A stretch of DNA of 64,000 bases from Leptotrichia massiliensis (GCF_900104625.1 NZ_FNVZ01000004.1:310001-374000), one strand, 5' to 3'; numbered from the stretch's first letter, positions 35,195-45,402 are shown. Made by a program: numbers and translations. Notes: generated by a model not told the origin, from the letters alone.

Positions 35195-36889
35195 ATGAAA
35201 AAAATGTATACAATTTTTATATTATTATTAGGAGTATTCAATTTATCATGTTCTGAAAGTAAGACAGGAACATATTCTGAAAATAAGACAGAAAAAAATA
35301 TATTTAATACAATTGTGGACACAATTAGTGGGGCTAAATTTGAATATAATGTTGCTGAAAGTACTCCTGATACTTTTAATTTAGTACATCTGTTTCTTCC
35401 TGAATCTTACGATGCTCAGCTGCTTAATGATAAACACCCTGAAAATATCAGAAATTATGAAGCTGCTGATATTTTTGACCTTTTATTTGAAGGACTCGTC
35501 AGAATTGATGAAAATGGGAAAATAGTTCCCGGACTGGCAGAAAAATGGGAAACAGGCAAGGATAAAACCAAGTGGACTTTTCATCTGAGAAAAGGATTGA
35601 AATATTCTGACGGAACTCCTATAAAAGCTGAAGATTTTAAAACTGCATTGTTGAGAATGCTGAATCCTGAAATAATATCTCCGAATACGGATGTTCTTTT
35701 TCTTATAAAGAACGGGAGAGAATTTTATGAAGGAAAGGTAAAAGCCGAAAATGTAGGGATAAAAATATTGGATAATAATGAAACTATTGAACTGGAACTA
35801 ACCAAGCCGATAGGATATTTTGATATGTTAATGACAAAAGTAGAATTTTCACCTTTAAATCAGGAATTTTTCGGGAAATTGGGAGAAAAATACGGAAAAA
35901 TACCTGAAAATATTTTATATTCAGGACCTTATATCATAAAAAGTATAGGAAAAAGAAAATTATTATTGGAAAAAAATAAAAATTACTGGAACAGCAGTAA
36001 TATAAAAATGAATAAAATCAATGTTTATGGCGGTTTATGGGACGGAGACGACCATAAAAGAATTGCTGAAAGTAAAGGAATAGATGCAACTGTTGTATAT
36101 TCTCAATTCTTTTCAAGAACCAAGCTCAAAAATGACATGAAAGAAACACAGAGATTATCTACAGGTTCTTCTCATTATTATGTTTTCAATACTAAAGTAA
36201 AAGCATTAAGTAATCCTAAGGTCAGAAAGGCTATAGATGCTGTAATGGTAGGAGAAACAAGGAGAGAATACGGATTTGTTCCAGGATACATCAGTATTAA
36301 TGGCAAAAATTTCTCTGCTTTAGCTGCAAAAAATGGAAAAGCTGAAAGTGGGAGTTATCATTACAAAAATATAAAAGAATTATTAGATGAGGGATTAAAA
36401 GAATTAGGAATAAGTAAAATGCCTGTTTTAAATATTGCTATTAAAGAAAATTCCATTGACAGGTTCTCAGAAAATTTAAAAAAACATCTTGGAATAGATG
36501 TCAAAGTTACAAGAGTGTCTCATAAGGATTTAATTTTAAAATCAAGAAAAAAAGATTTTGATATTATTGAAAACGAAATTTTGTTAGGATTTAGTGATCC
36601 GATACTTTATCTTGAAAGATTTGTATCAGACAATCCTTATAATTACGGTTCTTATTCTAATTCTGAATATGACAAACTTATAAAAATTGCCTCTGAAACA
36701 AAAGATATTAACATCAGAACGGATGCTCTAATCAAAGCTGAAAATATATATGAGAAAGAAAATCCTGCAGCAAAAATGGGCTACGGTGAAATTACTCATA
36801 TTATTCTTGAAAGACCGGGAATAAAAGAACTGAAATTAGTTCCTTATGGCGGGATTTTATATTTAAGAAATGTTAATAAAGATAAATAG
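35195..36889 (+). CDS. Oligopeptide ABC transporter substrate-binding lipoprotein (SBP family 5)
   Basis: I start at the ATG at 35195, which follows AGAGAGGGTG and gives a lipoprotein signal (MKKMYTIFILLLGVFNLSC), rather than at the upstream in-frame codon at 35165. About 564 residues. SBP_bac_5 hallmarks: YEAADIFDLLFEGLVRIDENG, IVPGLAEKWE, KWTFHLRKGLKYSDGTPIKA, LYSGPYII, and the C-terminal NPYNYGSYSNSEYDKLI. It captures oligopeptides (or a similar ligand) outside the inner membrane. Two cysteine-free lobes follow the lipobox. No permease or ATPase genes are adjacent, so it is an orphan binding protein; a terminator follows. Confidence 0.88.
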   Translation: MKKMYTIFILLLGVFNLSCSESKTGTYSENKTEKNIFNTIVDTISGAKFEYNVAESTPDTFNLVHLFLPESYDAQLLNDKHPENIRNYEAADIFDLLFEGLVRIDENGKIVPGLAEKWETGKDKTKWTFHLRKGLKYSDGTPIKAEDFKTALLRMLNPEIISPNTDVLFLIKNGREFYEGKVKAENVGIKILDNNETIELELTKPIGYFDMLMTKVEFSPLNQEFFGKLGEKYGKIPENILYSGPYIIKSIGKRKLLLEKNKNYWNSSNIKMNKINVYGGLWDGDDHKRIAESKGIDATVVYSQFFSRTKLKNDMKETQRLSTGSSHYYVFNTKVKALSNPKVRKAIDAVMVGETRREYGFVPGYISINGKNFSALAAKNGKAESGSYHYKNIKELLDEGLKELGISKMPVLNIAIKENSIDRFSENLKKHLGIDVKVTRVSHKDLILKSRKKDFDIIENEILLGFSDPILYLERFVSDNPYNYGSYSNSEYDKLIKIASETKDINIRTDALIKAENIYEKENPAAKMGYGEITHIILERPGIKELKLVPYGGILYLRNVNKDK

Positions 36890-36951
36890 AAGTTTAAAAA
36901 AAGCTCTTTGTCAAGTGTAACAAAAAGTAAAAATATAATTTAATAAAATTC

Positions 36952-36975
36952 GACTGGTATACTCCAGTCTTTTTT
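36952..36975 (+). terminator. Terminator after the binding-protein gene
   Basis: GACTGG, loop TATACT, CCAGTC, then TTTTTT. Perfect six-pair GC-containing stem with a T-run. Confidence 0.85.
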
Positions 36976-37069
36976 GTTATAATAAATTTAGATATATTTT
37001 TTGAAATTTTAATGTTTTGAAAAATAGTAAGACTTGTATTAATAAATAAAATAAAAGGTGGGGTATTTT

Positions 37070-37187
37070 GTGAAAAATATAAAAGGGGTATTTTTATTAT
37101 TACTATTTTTTTGTTTTCTAACAGGCTGTGGAAAATTTTTTCACAAAAGTAATTCTTCTGAAATTAATATTATAGTGAAACTTATAC
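37070..37187 (+). pseudogene. Lipoprotein gene interrupted by IS3
   Basis: A GTG at 37070 follows AAGGTGGGG and opens VKNIKGVFLLLLFFCFLTGC, a lipoprotein signal with lipobox LTGC, then GKFFHKSNSSEINIIVKL. The frame runs into the left end of the IS3 element at 37188 and stops inside it. No continuation was found beyond the right end at 38510, so the rest was deleted or has decayed. Confidence 0.65.
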
Positions 37188-37216
37188 TGGAGTGTCCCCC
37201 AAAATTTAGACTATTT

Positions 37217-38125
37217 TTAAGCAATTTCTTTGTTTCCTTTCTTTATGCTTTCTTCTTATTCATTCGGACTTGTAAATCCTATTTTACTGTGTATTCTGCT
37301 GTTATTATACCATATTTCTATATACTCGTACATTCTACTTCTTAAACTTTCTAGACTTTCAAAGTTTTCATTATGTACATATTCTTTTTTCAATGTTGCA
37401 TGGAATGATTCTATACAGGCATTATCATAAGGATTTCCTTTTCTGCTCTAAGATATGCTTATACCTTTTTTTGCACAAAATTTACGATATTCTTTACTCA
37501 TATACTGGCTTCCTCTATCTGTATGTATTATGAGATTGGTTGTATCCCCTCTTTTATATATCGCCATTTTTAAGGTATCTATAACTAATTTTATATCCAT
37601 AAATTTTCCAACCTTATGTGATATTATTCTTCTGCTGTGCAAATCCATTATACTTGATAAGTAGCACCACCCGTCCTTTCTTGTCCAAATATATGTTATA
37701 TCACTTACCCATTTTTCATTTAATTTTTCTGTATCAAAATTTCTTTTTAAAATATTTCTTGCTGTTTCTTTCATGTCGTCTGATTTGTTATAATTTCTAA
37801 ATTTTTTATGAATTATTGACTTTATCTGATTTTTCTTCATCAATCTTCTGACTCGTTTTATATTTACTTCTAATCCTAACTTTCTTAGTTTTTTATGAAT
37901 TCTTACTGCTCCGTAAGTTTTTCTGCTGTCTTGCCATATTGATTTTATTATATCGTACAAAATTTTATTTTCTATATCCCTTTGTGTCTTGACCTCTTTA
38001 ACCCAGTAGTAATAGCTGCTTTTTTTAATGCCTATTAAATTAATTATTATTGATTTTGAAACATTAAACTCATTGAATAAAGTCTTTACTAATACGTACT
38101 TGTCAACAGTCCTTATTTTTTCATC
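37217..38125 (-). pseudogene. IS3 transposase OrfB with two nonsense codons
   Basis: The frame starts in the orfA overlap (DEKIRTVDKYVLVKTLF) and carries the DDE core: KWVSDITYIWTRKDGW (first D), HTDRGSQYMS (second D), NACIESFHATLKKEY (E). A TAG at 37448-37450 falls between GISIS and SRKGNPYDNA, cutting off the catalytic glutamate. A TAA at 37256-37258 interrupts SPNE-EESIKKGNKEIA near the end. In intact relatives both positions carry an amino acid. The product would be inactive unless the stops are suppressed or corrected. Confidence 0.85.
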
Positions 38126-38426
38126 AATATGGTTGATGCCTTTTTTAATATGTCAATATCTAATTCCTTTTGTTCCAGGTCTTTTTCTAATTTTTTATTT
38201 TTATCCATTTCTTGTTGCAGTTTCCTTTTTAAGTCCATGATTTCATTTAAAGCTTCGTTAGCATTGTATTTTTTATCTATGATTCCTTTAAATTCTTTTT
38301 CCCATTTTCTGATTGTTGCCGTTGCTACCCCATATTCATTTCCTAATGATTTTTTCTTCCATCTTCCAGCAATTCTAAAATTAACATTTTAAATTCATCT
38401 GTGTACCTTTTACTTCTCTTGTTCAT
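38113..38426 (-). pseudogene. IS3 OrfA with a frameshift
   Basis: Starts MNKRSKRYTDEFKMLILELL. The frame breaks in an A6 tract (T6 at 38350-38355 on +): one extra A restores KKSLGNEYGVATATIRKWEK and a leucine-zipper-like coiled coil (KLQQEMDKNKKLEKDLEQ, then DILKKASTILMKK). This is the helix-turn-helix DNA-binding subunit of IS3 transposases. AGGAGAGG precedes the ATG. Confidence 0.8.
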
Positions 38427-38539
38427 AATCAAATTCCTCTCCTTAACTATATTTTAACAAATAGGAAACTAGTTTTCAAATTATTTGTCCAAGATTTTGG
38501 GTACACTCCAACTGCAAAGTACCATAAATAAAAGAAAAA

Positions 38540-38571
38540 AGTGCATTTCAGCATAAACACTGATTTGCACT
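38540..38571 (-). terminator. Terminator of the Val-Asp-Phe tRNA operon
   Basis: On the - strand AGTGCAAATCAG pairs with CTGAAATGCACT, followed by TTTTTTC. It lies 27 bases past the tRNA-Phe 3' end. Confidence 0.8.
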
Positions 38572-38597
38572 ATATATTTCAAATTTAATTGTTTTAA

Positions 38598-38673
38598 TGG
38601 TGCCCAGACGCGGAATCGAACCACGGACACAGGGATTTTCAGTCCCTTGCTCTACCGACTGAGCTATCTGGGC
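38598..38673 (-). tRNA. tRNA-Phe (GAA)
   Basis: 76 nt including encoded CCA. Acceptor GCCCAGA/TCTGGGC, anticodon loop CTGAAAA, T-loop TTCGATT. Last gene of a three-tRNA operon. Confidence 0.96.
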
Positions 38674-38676
38674 AAA

Positions 38677-38753
38677 TGGCGGAAGTGACGAGACTCGAAC
38701 TCGCGACATCTTGCGTGACAGGCAAGCACTCTAACCAACTGAGCTACACCTCC
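38677..38753 (-). tRNA. tRNA-Asp (GTC)
   Basis: 77 nt with encoded CCA. Acceptor GGAGGTG/CACTTCC, anticodon loop CTGTCAC, T-loop TTCGAGT. Identical to the copy at 58245-58321. Confidence 0.96.
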
Positions 38754-38760
38754 ATAAAAA

Positions 38761-38836
38761 TGGTGGTCACAATTGGGCTCGAACCAATGACCCCCTGCTT
38801 GTAAGGCAGGTGCTCTCCCAACTGAGCTATGCGACC
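38761..38836 (-). tRNA. tRNA-Val (TAC)
   Basis: 76 nt with encoded CCA. Acceptor GGTCGCA/TGTGACC, anticodon loop CTTACAA. Differs from the copy at 58329-58404 at one D-loop base and one T-loop base. Confidence 0.96.
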
Positions 38837-38859
38837 ACAAATTTTTTTATTACTCAATT

Positions 38860-38888
38860 AGTATAGCACATTTTATTCAATATTTCAA
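38860..38888 (-). promoter_or_regulatory. Sigma70-type promoter of the tRNA operon
   Basis: On the - strand TTGAAA, 17-base spacer, TATACT, ending 24 bases before tRNA-Val. Confidence 0.8.
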
Positions 38889-38952
38889 CTACTTTTTTCA
38901 AAAAATTTTCCTTAACTGATATTTCTCTTTAAAATATAATTTTTTTCTAAGT

Positions 38953-39459
38953 TTACCAGTAAATTTCCCGTCCATACTTCCCAAATGCTGACAATATTCT
39001 ACCTTCATCATTTGTCTTAATTTGATAAAATTCCACTCTTTTTTTAAATGTCCTGTTTACTTCCTTCACAAGTTCCCTAAAATCAAGTCTATTGTTCGCT
39101 GTAAAATAAAATATCAGTTTGCTTTCATCAAATGTGTATTCTCCGATGACAAGGTTCATTTCTGGCAACAGATATTTTACTATTTTTTTACATTTAAAAT
39201 AGGCTTCGTCTGCTTTTTTATCAAGTTCCTTTAACTTTTCAATCTCTTTATTTGATAATTTTCTTTTTACTTCTCTAATTTTTAAATCATCTTGTTCACT
39301 TTGTTCCTTATTTAAAGCAAGTCCCAAAACTATTCCAATCTGTTCACCACGAATTGTGTCTACAAGTACGTGATCACCTTTTTTATAATCTTCTTTATCG
39401 TTTATCATAAATGGATAAACTTTTTTTGTTTTTCTAAATTTAATATTTATTATTTTCAT
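38953..39459 (-). CDS. Short PSP1-domain protein (RicT/YaaT-like)
   Basis: 168 residues. The PSP1 core is visible: KGDHVLVDTIRGEQIGIVLG, LKELDKKADEAYFKCKKIV, FTANNRLDFRELVKEVNRTF and KKRVEFYQIKTNDEGRILSA. Full-length RicT/YaaT proteins continue with a cysteine cluster (CGRELCC) and about 100 more residues. Here the corresponding place reads GKYGREIYW and stops, so the Fe-S-type cysteines are absent. The start overlaps the radC stop by 4 bases (ATGA), indicating translational coupling. Either a lineage-specific short form or a truncated gene. Confidence 0.75.
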   Translation of the reverse strand: MKIINIKFRKTKKVYPFMINDKEDYKKGDHVLVDTIRGEQIGIVLGLALNKEQSEQDDLKIREVKRKLSNKEIEKLKELDKKADEAYFKCKKIVKYLLPEMNLVIGEYTFDESKLIFYFTANNRLDFRELVKEVNRTFKKRVEFYQIKTNDEGRILSAFGKYGREIYW

Positions 39460-40178
39460 AAAATTCCACCTTCTAAAAAACTAAAATATCCCTTTTCACT
39501 TATTATTAAATGGTCAACCAAGCGTATTTCCATATTTTCAAATACTTCTTTTACTTTTTTTGTCAATATTATATCTGATTCTGACGGTTTTAATGAACCT
39601 GCTGGATGATTATGTACCAAAATTACACCTTTTGCATTGTATTCTAATATTTTTTTTATTAATTCACGAATATAAACTGTACTTTTATCAATAGTTCCAT
39701 AAAACAGCTCTTCTTCCTTAACAAGTTCATTTTGTGTATTCAAAAACAATACTTTAAATACTTCTACATCCCTTTTTAAAAGGGAATATTCTAGATAATT
39801 CAATAATTTTACATTACTTGATATATTAATTTTTTTATTATGTATTTTTTTATAAAGTTCATTTTCTATAATTTCAAACAAAAGTTTTAAAAATACAACA
39901 GTTCTTTGTGTCATATACTTATTTTTCTGTAATTCCTCCTCAGATTGACGTAAAATCGTATACAAATCTCCGTATTTTTCTAACAATTTTTTTGCAATTC
40001 CTCTACAATTTCTTCTAATAACCGTGTATGTTAACAAAAGTTCCAAAAGTTCATAATCTAAGAAGCCTTTAATTCCTGCAGACAAAAATCTCTGTCTTAG
40101 CCTTTCTCTATGCCCCTTTTCCTGCTCTTCAGATAACTTTTGTCTAAAAGTCAATATTTCTCTATTATCCCCCATCAT
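39456..40178 (-). CDS. radC: RadC-like JAB/MPN+ domain protein
   Basis: 240 residues. N-terminal helix-hairpin-helix region (GIKGFLDYELLELLLTYTV), then the RadC JAMM metalloprotease-like domain with the zinc motif HNHPAGSLKPSESD and VDHLIISEKGYFSFLE. Despite the name the family role in repair is unproven. GGGGGAAAA directly precedes tandem ATGs; the second (40175) could also be used. Followed by the overlapping PSP1 gene. Confidence 0.92.
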   Translation of the reverse strand: MMGDNREILTFRQKLSEEQEKGHRERLRQRFLSAGIKGFLDYELLELLLTYTVIRRNCRGIAKKLLEKYGDLYTILRQSEEELQKNKYMTQRTVVFLKLLFEIIENELYKKIHNKKINISSNVKLLNYLEYSLLKRDVEVFKVLFLNTQNELVKEEELFYGTIDKSTVYIRELIKKILEYNAKGVILVHNHPAGSLKPSESDIILTKKVKEVFENMEIRLVDHLIISEKGYFSFLEGGIL

Positions 40179-40316
40179 TTTTCCCCCAAAAAATGTTTCT
40201 TAAAATTTACAAATTTAAAATCAAACTCCAAAATTATTTAATTTTACTTATTTAATTTTAAAAAGTTTGAGTATAGTTTATCATAAAATGAAAAAAATAA
40301 CAATATTAAGAAAAAC

Positions 40317-40385
40317 AAAGGACAGAACATCAAAGTTTACTTCCAAAGTCTCCTGAAAATTAAAATTCAATCTCATCTGTCCTTT
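40317..40385 (-). terminator. Long-stem terminator after the VOC gene
   Basis: AAAGGACAGA (40317-40326) and TCTGTCCTTT (40376-40385) are perfect 10-bp complements around a 49-base loop; the - strand continues GTTTTTC. Confidence 0.65.
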
Positions 40386-40420
40386 ATTGAAGCATATTCC
40401 CCTAACTTTATAAATTAATA

Positions 40421-40807
40421 TTATTCTGTTATTTCAATCAAATTTCCTTCACAATCCTCAACAACACTTTCATAATATCCATCTCCAGTCGTCCTAGGCC
40501 CACTTAAACATCTAAATCCATCATTTACAAGTCTTTCTGTCAATTTATCGACATTTTCTTTGTTTCCAACGCTAAAAGCAAGATGGATAAAGCCTTCATT
40601 CATTATTTTATCATTTCTTTCCGAAAGTTCAGGACGTGACATTATTTCAAGCCGTGCTTTACTATCTGGAAAAGTTAGGAAGTAAGTCTGTAATCCAGTA
40701 TTTTTATTATGATATTTCTCATTTGCCTTTGCTTCAAAATATTTCTCATAAAATTCCCTTGTTTTTTGCAAATCTTTTACATAAATTGCTACATGATTTA
40801 TTTTCAT
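40421..40807 (-). CDS. Glyoxalase I-like VOC metalloenzyme
   Basis: 128 residues, one vicinal-oxygen-chelate domain built from two beta-alpha-beta-beta-beta units. The four metal ligands of glyoxalase I are in place: H5 (KINHVAIYV), E54 (ARLEIMS), H75 (GFIHLAFSV) and E125 (GNLIEITE). The family converts hemithioacetals or related substrates; this could be a lactoylglutathione lyase, but a fosfomycin-type or other VOC activity is not ruled out. It is separately terminated and stands downstream of the YczE-like gene. Confidence 0.8.
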   Translation of the reverse strand: MKINHVAIYVKDLQKTREFYEKYFEAKANEKYHNKNTGLQTYFLTFPDSKARLEIMSRPELSERNDKIMNEGFIHLAFSVGNKENVDKLTERLVNDGFRCLSGPRTTGDGYYESVVEDCEGNLIEITE

Positions 40808-40845
40808 AACTAATCTCCTTCAATATTTTTTATAAAATTTATCTT

Positions 40846-41529
40846 TTATTCCAATCCTTCTATTTCCTTCTCAATCTGACTTTTTCCATCAACTAAATCC
40901 CATTTTTCATAGAGTTTTTCAATTCTTGGCATAAATATTCCAAGTAAAGGTCCAAAAAGAATCATGCTAATTATCGTACCTTCACGCAAACTCCATTCTA
41001 TAGGAAATATAAGTGTCAAAATAACTACAAGCCCAACACAGAAAAAATCTACCCATTGCCTAAACTTTGCAAACGGAATACCAGTTTTTGCATGAATCGC
41101 ACTGCAAAAACCTTCCAAAGCAAATGTCGGCAATCCCAAAACTACTATTGCTCCCATTGTAAAGGCAACTGATACAAGTACTATAATATTAGTTGTTATT
41201 CTGAAAATATAATTATTAAATGCCATATTTTTAAAAACTACATATACAAAAAAATTAATTGAATATCCCAGCAACATAGAAATAGGTATTTGTAAAAAAT
41301 TTATCTTTTTAAATTCCTTTTTTAGTAAAATAAGTTGTCCCAATACACATAAATAATTACATATTATCGCTATTGTTCCCATTTTTATTCCTGTCAAAAA
41401 CGAAAAAGATAGTGCCATCGCATCCCAAGGTCCAACTCCTACATTCATCTTTACCAAAAGTGCTAATTCCATACCTGCCAATATCGTAAGTAATATTAAC
41501 AATCCATACGCTCTTATCATTCTATTCAT
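40846..41529 (-). CDS. YczE/YyaS/YitT-type membrane protein
   Basis: 227 residues, about five transmembrane segments. The diagnostic MNVGVGPWDAMALSFSFLTG loop after the first helix and GLPTFALEGFCSAIHAKTGI fit the YczE/YyaS group, whose transported substrate is unknown. It follows the TraX-like gene by 20 bases and precedes the VOC gene, probably in one transcript. Confidence 0.72.
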   Translation of the reverse strand: MNRMIRAYGLLILLTILAGMELALLVKMNVGVGPWDAMALSFSFLTGIKMGTIAIICNYLCVLGQLILLKKEFKKINFLQIPISMLLGYSINFFVYVVFKNMAFNNYIFRITTNIIVLVSVAFTMGAIVVLGLPTFALEGFCSAIHAKTGIPFAKFRQWVDFFCVGLVVILTLIFPIEWSLREGTIISMILFGPLLGIFMPRIEKLYEKWDLVDGKSQIEKEIEGLE

Positions 41530-41549
41530 TTTTTCTCCATTTCTCCATT

Positions 41550-42290
41550 CTAAATTCCTATTTTAAAACACAGCCTCAATAACCCCAAAATTAATAAATG
41601 TACAGGATAAAACAAATAATTCAAAATTTTATTCTGTTTTCCTCTCTCCCCGTTATAAGCAAGTGTCAAGCCAAATCCTAACAAAGCCCACGGAGTCTTA
41701 ACAATCGAAAGATATCCTCCTATAATTGATAATATTTGATTATTACGAAATATATAGAAAAAATATGCAATCAAAATTCCGTGGTATTCATAGTCCAATC
41801 CCCAAATCATGGACAACAGGCAAGTTGTTATAACAATTATTATTGAAACAGGAAACCATAATACTGGGCTAATTATATATGATTTTGGCACTTTCAATTC
41901 ATCAATAACCCAAATCATAACTAATGCTAAAGCCAATGTAAACATTACGTTATTTGAATTTGGCTGAAAAAGTACTGCCGACTGGAACAAGTCAAATGGA
42001 ATTTCAGAAACAATTCCAAAAGCAATCAGATTTAAAAGATATTTGAATCTATTTCCTGTTTTAAAAAAACCTTCCACAAGAAAAAACATAAAAATCGGAA
42101 ATGCAACTCTTCCCAAAATATCAAATACATCGCTCACATATCTTAAAAATCCATTTTCTGTTAGCAAAGGATATATCAAAGCCTTATTCACATGATCAAT
42201 CAACATTGATAAAAAAGCGATATATTTTAATTGTGCTCCTGAAAAGATTCTTATCTTGCTAAATCTATTATTCCCATAAGCTGTACTCAT
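41550..42290 (-). CDS. TraX family membrane protein
   Basis: 246 residues with eight or so hydrophobic segments. The TraX signature LKYIAFLSMLIDHVNKALIY near the N-terminus, GRVAFPIFMFFLVEGFFKTG and the C-terminal YPVHLLILGLLRL are present. TraX of F plasmid acetylates pilin, but chromosomal homologues in anaerobes are probably acyltransferases acting on envelope components. No conjugation genes lie nearby, so a transfer function is not inferred. Confidence 0.82.
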   Translation of the reverse strand: MSTAYGNNRFSKIRIFSGAQLKYIAFLSMLIDHVNKALIYPLLTENGFLRYVSDVFDILGRVAFPIFMFFLVEGFFKTGNRFKYLLNLIAFGIVSEIPFDLFQSAVLFQPNSNNVMFTLALALVMIWVIDELKVPKSYIISPVLWFPVSIIIVITTCLLSMIWGLDYEYHGILIAYFFYIFRNNQILSIIGGYLSIVKTPWALLGFGLTLAYNGERGKQNKILNYLFYPVHLLILGLLRLCFKIGI

Positions 42291-42383
42291 AACAATTCTC
42301 CCTTTACATTTTTATTTTTTCTATAATTCGAATTTTATTTAAGTTTCTCAATTTCATTTTAAAAAGTTTCACACACAAAAGCA

Positions 42384-42413
42384 AAGGGGATTCACTATTT
42401 TAAAAATCCCCTT
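42384..42413. terminator. Bidirectional terminator after the beta-glucosidase gene
   Basis: AAGGGGATT (42384-42392) with AATCCCCTT (42405-42413), followed on + by ATTTTTT and on - by TGCTTTTG. Confidence 0.75.
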
Positions 42414-42449
42414 ATTTTTTACTAATTTTTCAATAAATAATTTCAAATG

Positions 42450-43883
<1,434 letters not shown>

Positions 43884-44009
43884 CTAAAAAATTTTCGTAT
43901 TTAATATTTTTAATAATTTTCTTTACATTAAAAATATAACACTAAAATCTTACAAAAACAAGAGCATTTATCAATTTTCCCCATTGTTTCAAAATTATGT
44001 CTATTGTAA

Positions 44010-44870
44010 TTATTTTTTTGATACTTTCGGTTCATTTGTCTCATAATTTTTACTGACTTTCAGTGAAGTATTTATATTTTTGTAGTAATTCAACACTAAA
44101 AGCGAAGTGAAAAATATGTCCAGCACATAATTAATCCCAGTAAATAGCGACACCATCTCAAAACTCAAAATATAATTTGGAGCATGTATTTCAATATATT
44201 CCGAACATGCTTTTTTTATTTCTTCAGATGATCCATTCCCAATTCCTACGACAAATACATTCCTTTTTTTCAAATATTCCGCAATTCTAATCATATAGGG
44301 ATTATTCCCTGAAAGCGAGATAATAAGAGCCATGTCTTTTTCCCCTTTTTCCGCAGAAATTACATAATGCTCATTAAGACCATCATAAGCCGCACTCTCT
44401 ATTCCAAGCGTCATAAATTTAAATGAAGCCAATTTTGCTAATATATATGAAATTCCAGTTCCATAAATCTCAATTTTCTTAACATTTTTAAGTTTTTCAA
44501 TAATTTTTTCCATAACAGGTGTATCCAAATTAAGTTTTGTAGCCCCAATAACTCTTTCATAAAGCGATGGAATAATTGAGATAATTTCATCGTATTTTGT
44601 TTCACTGTTTACAGGCTCTTCGCTAAGCAGTCCTTTAATTTTCATCATTTCCTCGACTTCCTTATCCAGACTTCTCTGAAAGTCCCTATACCCTTTAACC
44701 CCTAGTTTTCTGCAAAATCTCACAACAGTAGCCTTGCTCACAAACGCCTTTTTAGCCAGACTCTCCGCTGACAGCAAATGTACCTCATCCAAGTGTTTTA
44801 AAATGTAATCTGCTATTTCATTTTCATTATTTGTAAAATTCTCCTTTTTTTCCAGTTTACTAATAATCAT
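44010..44870 (-). CDS. RpiR/MurR family transcriptional regulator
   Basis: 286 residues. N-terminal RpiR helix-turn-helix (NENEIADYILKHLDEVHLLS, then AESLAKKAFVSKATVVRFCR and KLGVKGYRDFQ) and a C-terminal SIS domain (VKKIEIYGTGISYILAKLAS, ALIISLSGNNPYMIRIAEYL) that binds a sugar phosphate. It ends 138 bases before the GH1 gene on the same strand, so it is the probable sensor-regulator of 6-phospho-beta-glucoside use; activator or repressor mode is not visible. Confidence 0.9.
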   Translation of the reverse strand: MIISKLEKKENFTNNENEIADYILKHLDEVHLLSAESLAKKAFVSKATVVRFCRKLGVKGYRDFQRSLDKEVEEMMKIKGLLSEEPVNSETKYDEIISIIPSLYERVIGATKLNLDTPVMEKIIEKLKNVKKIEIYGTGISYILAKLASFKFMTLGIESAAYDGLNEHYVISAEKGEKDMALIISLSGNNPYMIRIAEYLKKRNVFVVGIGNGSSEEIKKACSEYIEIHAPNYILSFEMVSLFTGINYVLDIFFTSLLVLNYYKNINTSLKVSKNYETNEPKVSKK

Positions 44871-44898
44871 CCTTCACCTTCTTATTAAATAAAAAAGG

Positions 44899-44953
44899 CA
44901 AAACCAAAGGGGGAAAACATTTATTAGAAGCATTTCCCGCCATTTCAGTTTTG
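44899..44953 (-). terminator. Terminator after ylxM
   Basis: On the - strand CAAAAC and GGGAAA arms pair with TTTCCC and GTTTTG, interrupted stem, then CCTTTTTTATT. Confidence 0.6.
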
Positions 44954-45078
44954 TCTAATCCAAATAGTAATAACTCAAATTTATAAACTTCACATATTCT
45001 TTACATAACCATTATACCTTGACTTTCCTATTTGTCAATAGCAATTTATTTTTTATTTTTGCTTTTTCAAATTTAATT

Positions 45079-45402
45079 TTATTCTGTATATTCAAAATCT
45101 TCTATTATCTTTTCCAAATTTTCCTTCGTAAAATTTTTTCTCAAATGCTCCAATTTACACTTCAATTCCTTTTCTTTTTCAAATATTCCAAGTTTATTCT
45201 CATATTCATCCAGCTTCTGAACACCTTTTTTTATATTATCAAAAACAGCCTGCCTTGTAACCCCACATTGTTCAGCAATTTCCGAAAGTGAGCTGTTTTC
45301 CTCCAGATAAAGTTCCAAATATTGCCTTTTCTTTTTGGGGAAAAGTTCTCCATAATATGAAAACAAAACTGAATATTTCAAAAAATCTTCCAATTTATCC
45401 AT
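45079..45402 (-). CDS. ylxM: YlxM/p13-like DNA-binding protein (UPF0122)
   Basis: 107 residues from the ATG at 45402, which has GAGGAAG upstream; an upstream TTG would add 15 residues with no ribosome-binding site. The sigma-like HTH is clear: YGELFPKKKRQYLELYLEEN followed by SSLSEIAEQCGVTRQAVFDN. YlxM stimulates SRP GTPase activity in some streptococci and is usually next to ffh; here ffh is 32 kb away. A coiled, Lys/Glu-rich C-terminus follows. Probably co-transcribed with the TPR gene upstream. Confidence 0.82.
   Translation of the reverse strand: MDKLEDFLKYSVLFSYYGELFPKKKRQYLELYLEENSSLSEIAEQCGVTRQAVFDNIKKGVQKLDEYENKLGIFEKEKELKCKLEHLRKNFTKENLEKIIEDFEYTE

Larger units (their letters stand above)
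37188..38510 (-). mobile_element. IS3-family insertion sequence, decayed copy
   Basis: About 1.32 kb bounded by imperfect inverted repeats of about 26 bases: left TGGAGTGTCCCCCAAAAT, right (reverse strand) TGGAGTGTACCCAAAATC. It contains overlapping orfA and orfB on the - strand with a slippery A6 tract in the overlap, typical of IS3/IS150-group elements. Both orfs are damaged (see entries). No clean target-site duplication could be found at the ends. It interrupts a lipoprotein gene on its left and abuts the tRNA operon terminator on its right. Confidence 0.85.

Noticed and set aside
37188-38510. Target-site duplication flanking the IS3 copy
   Set aside because: TAC on the left and ACT on the right do not match cleanly in any alignment of the ends, so none is claimed.
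32168-38608. Direct repeat of the tRNA-Phe 3' end as an attachment site pair
   Set aside because: Only about 11 contiguous bases match (AATGGTGCCCA) and the left copy overlaps a plausible peptide frame; too short to call att sites.
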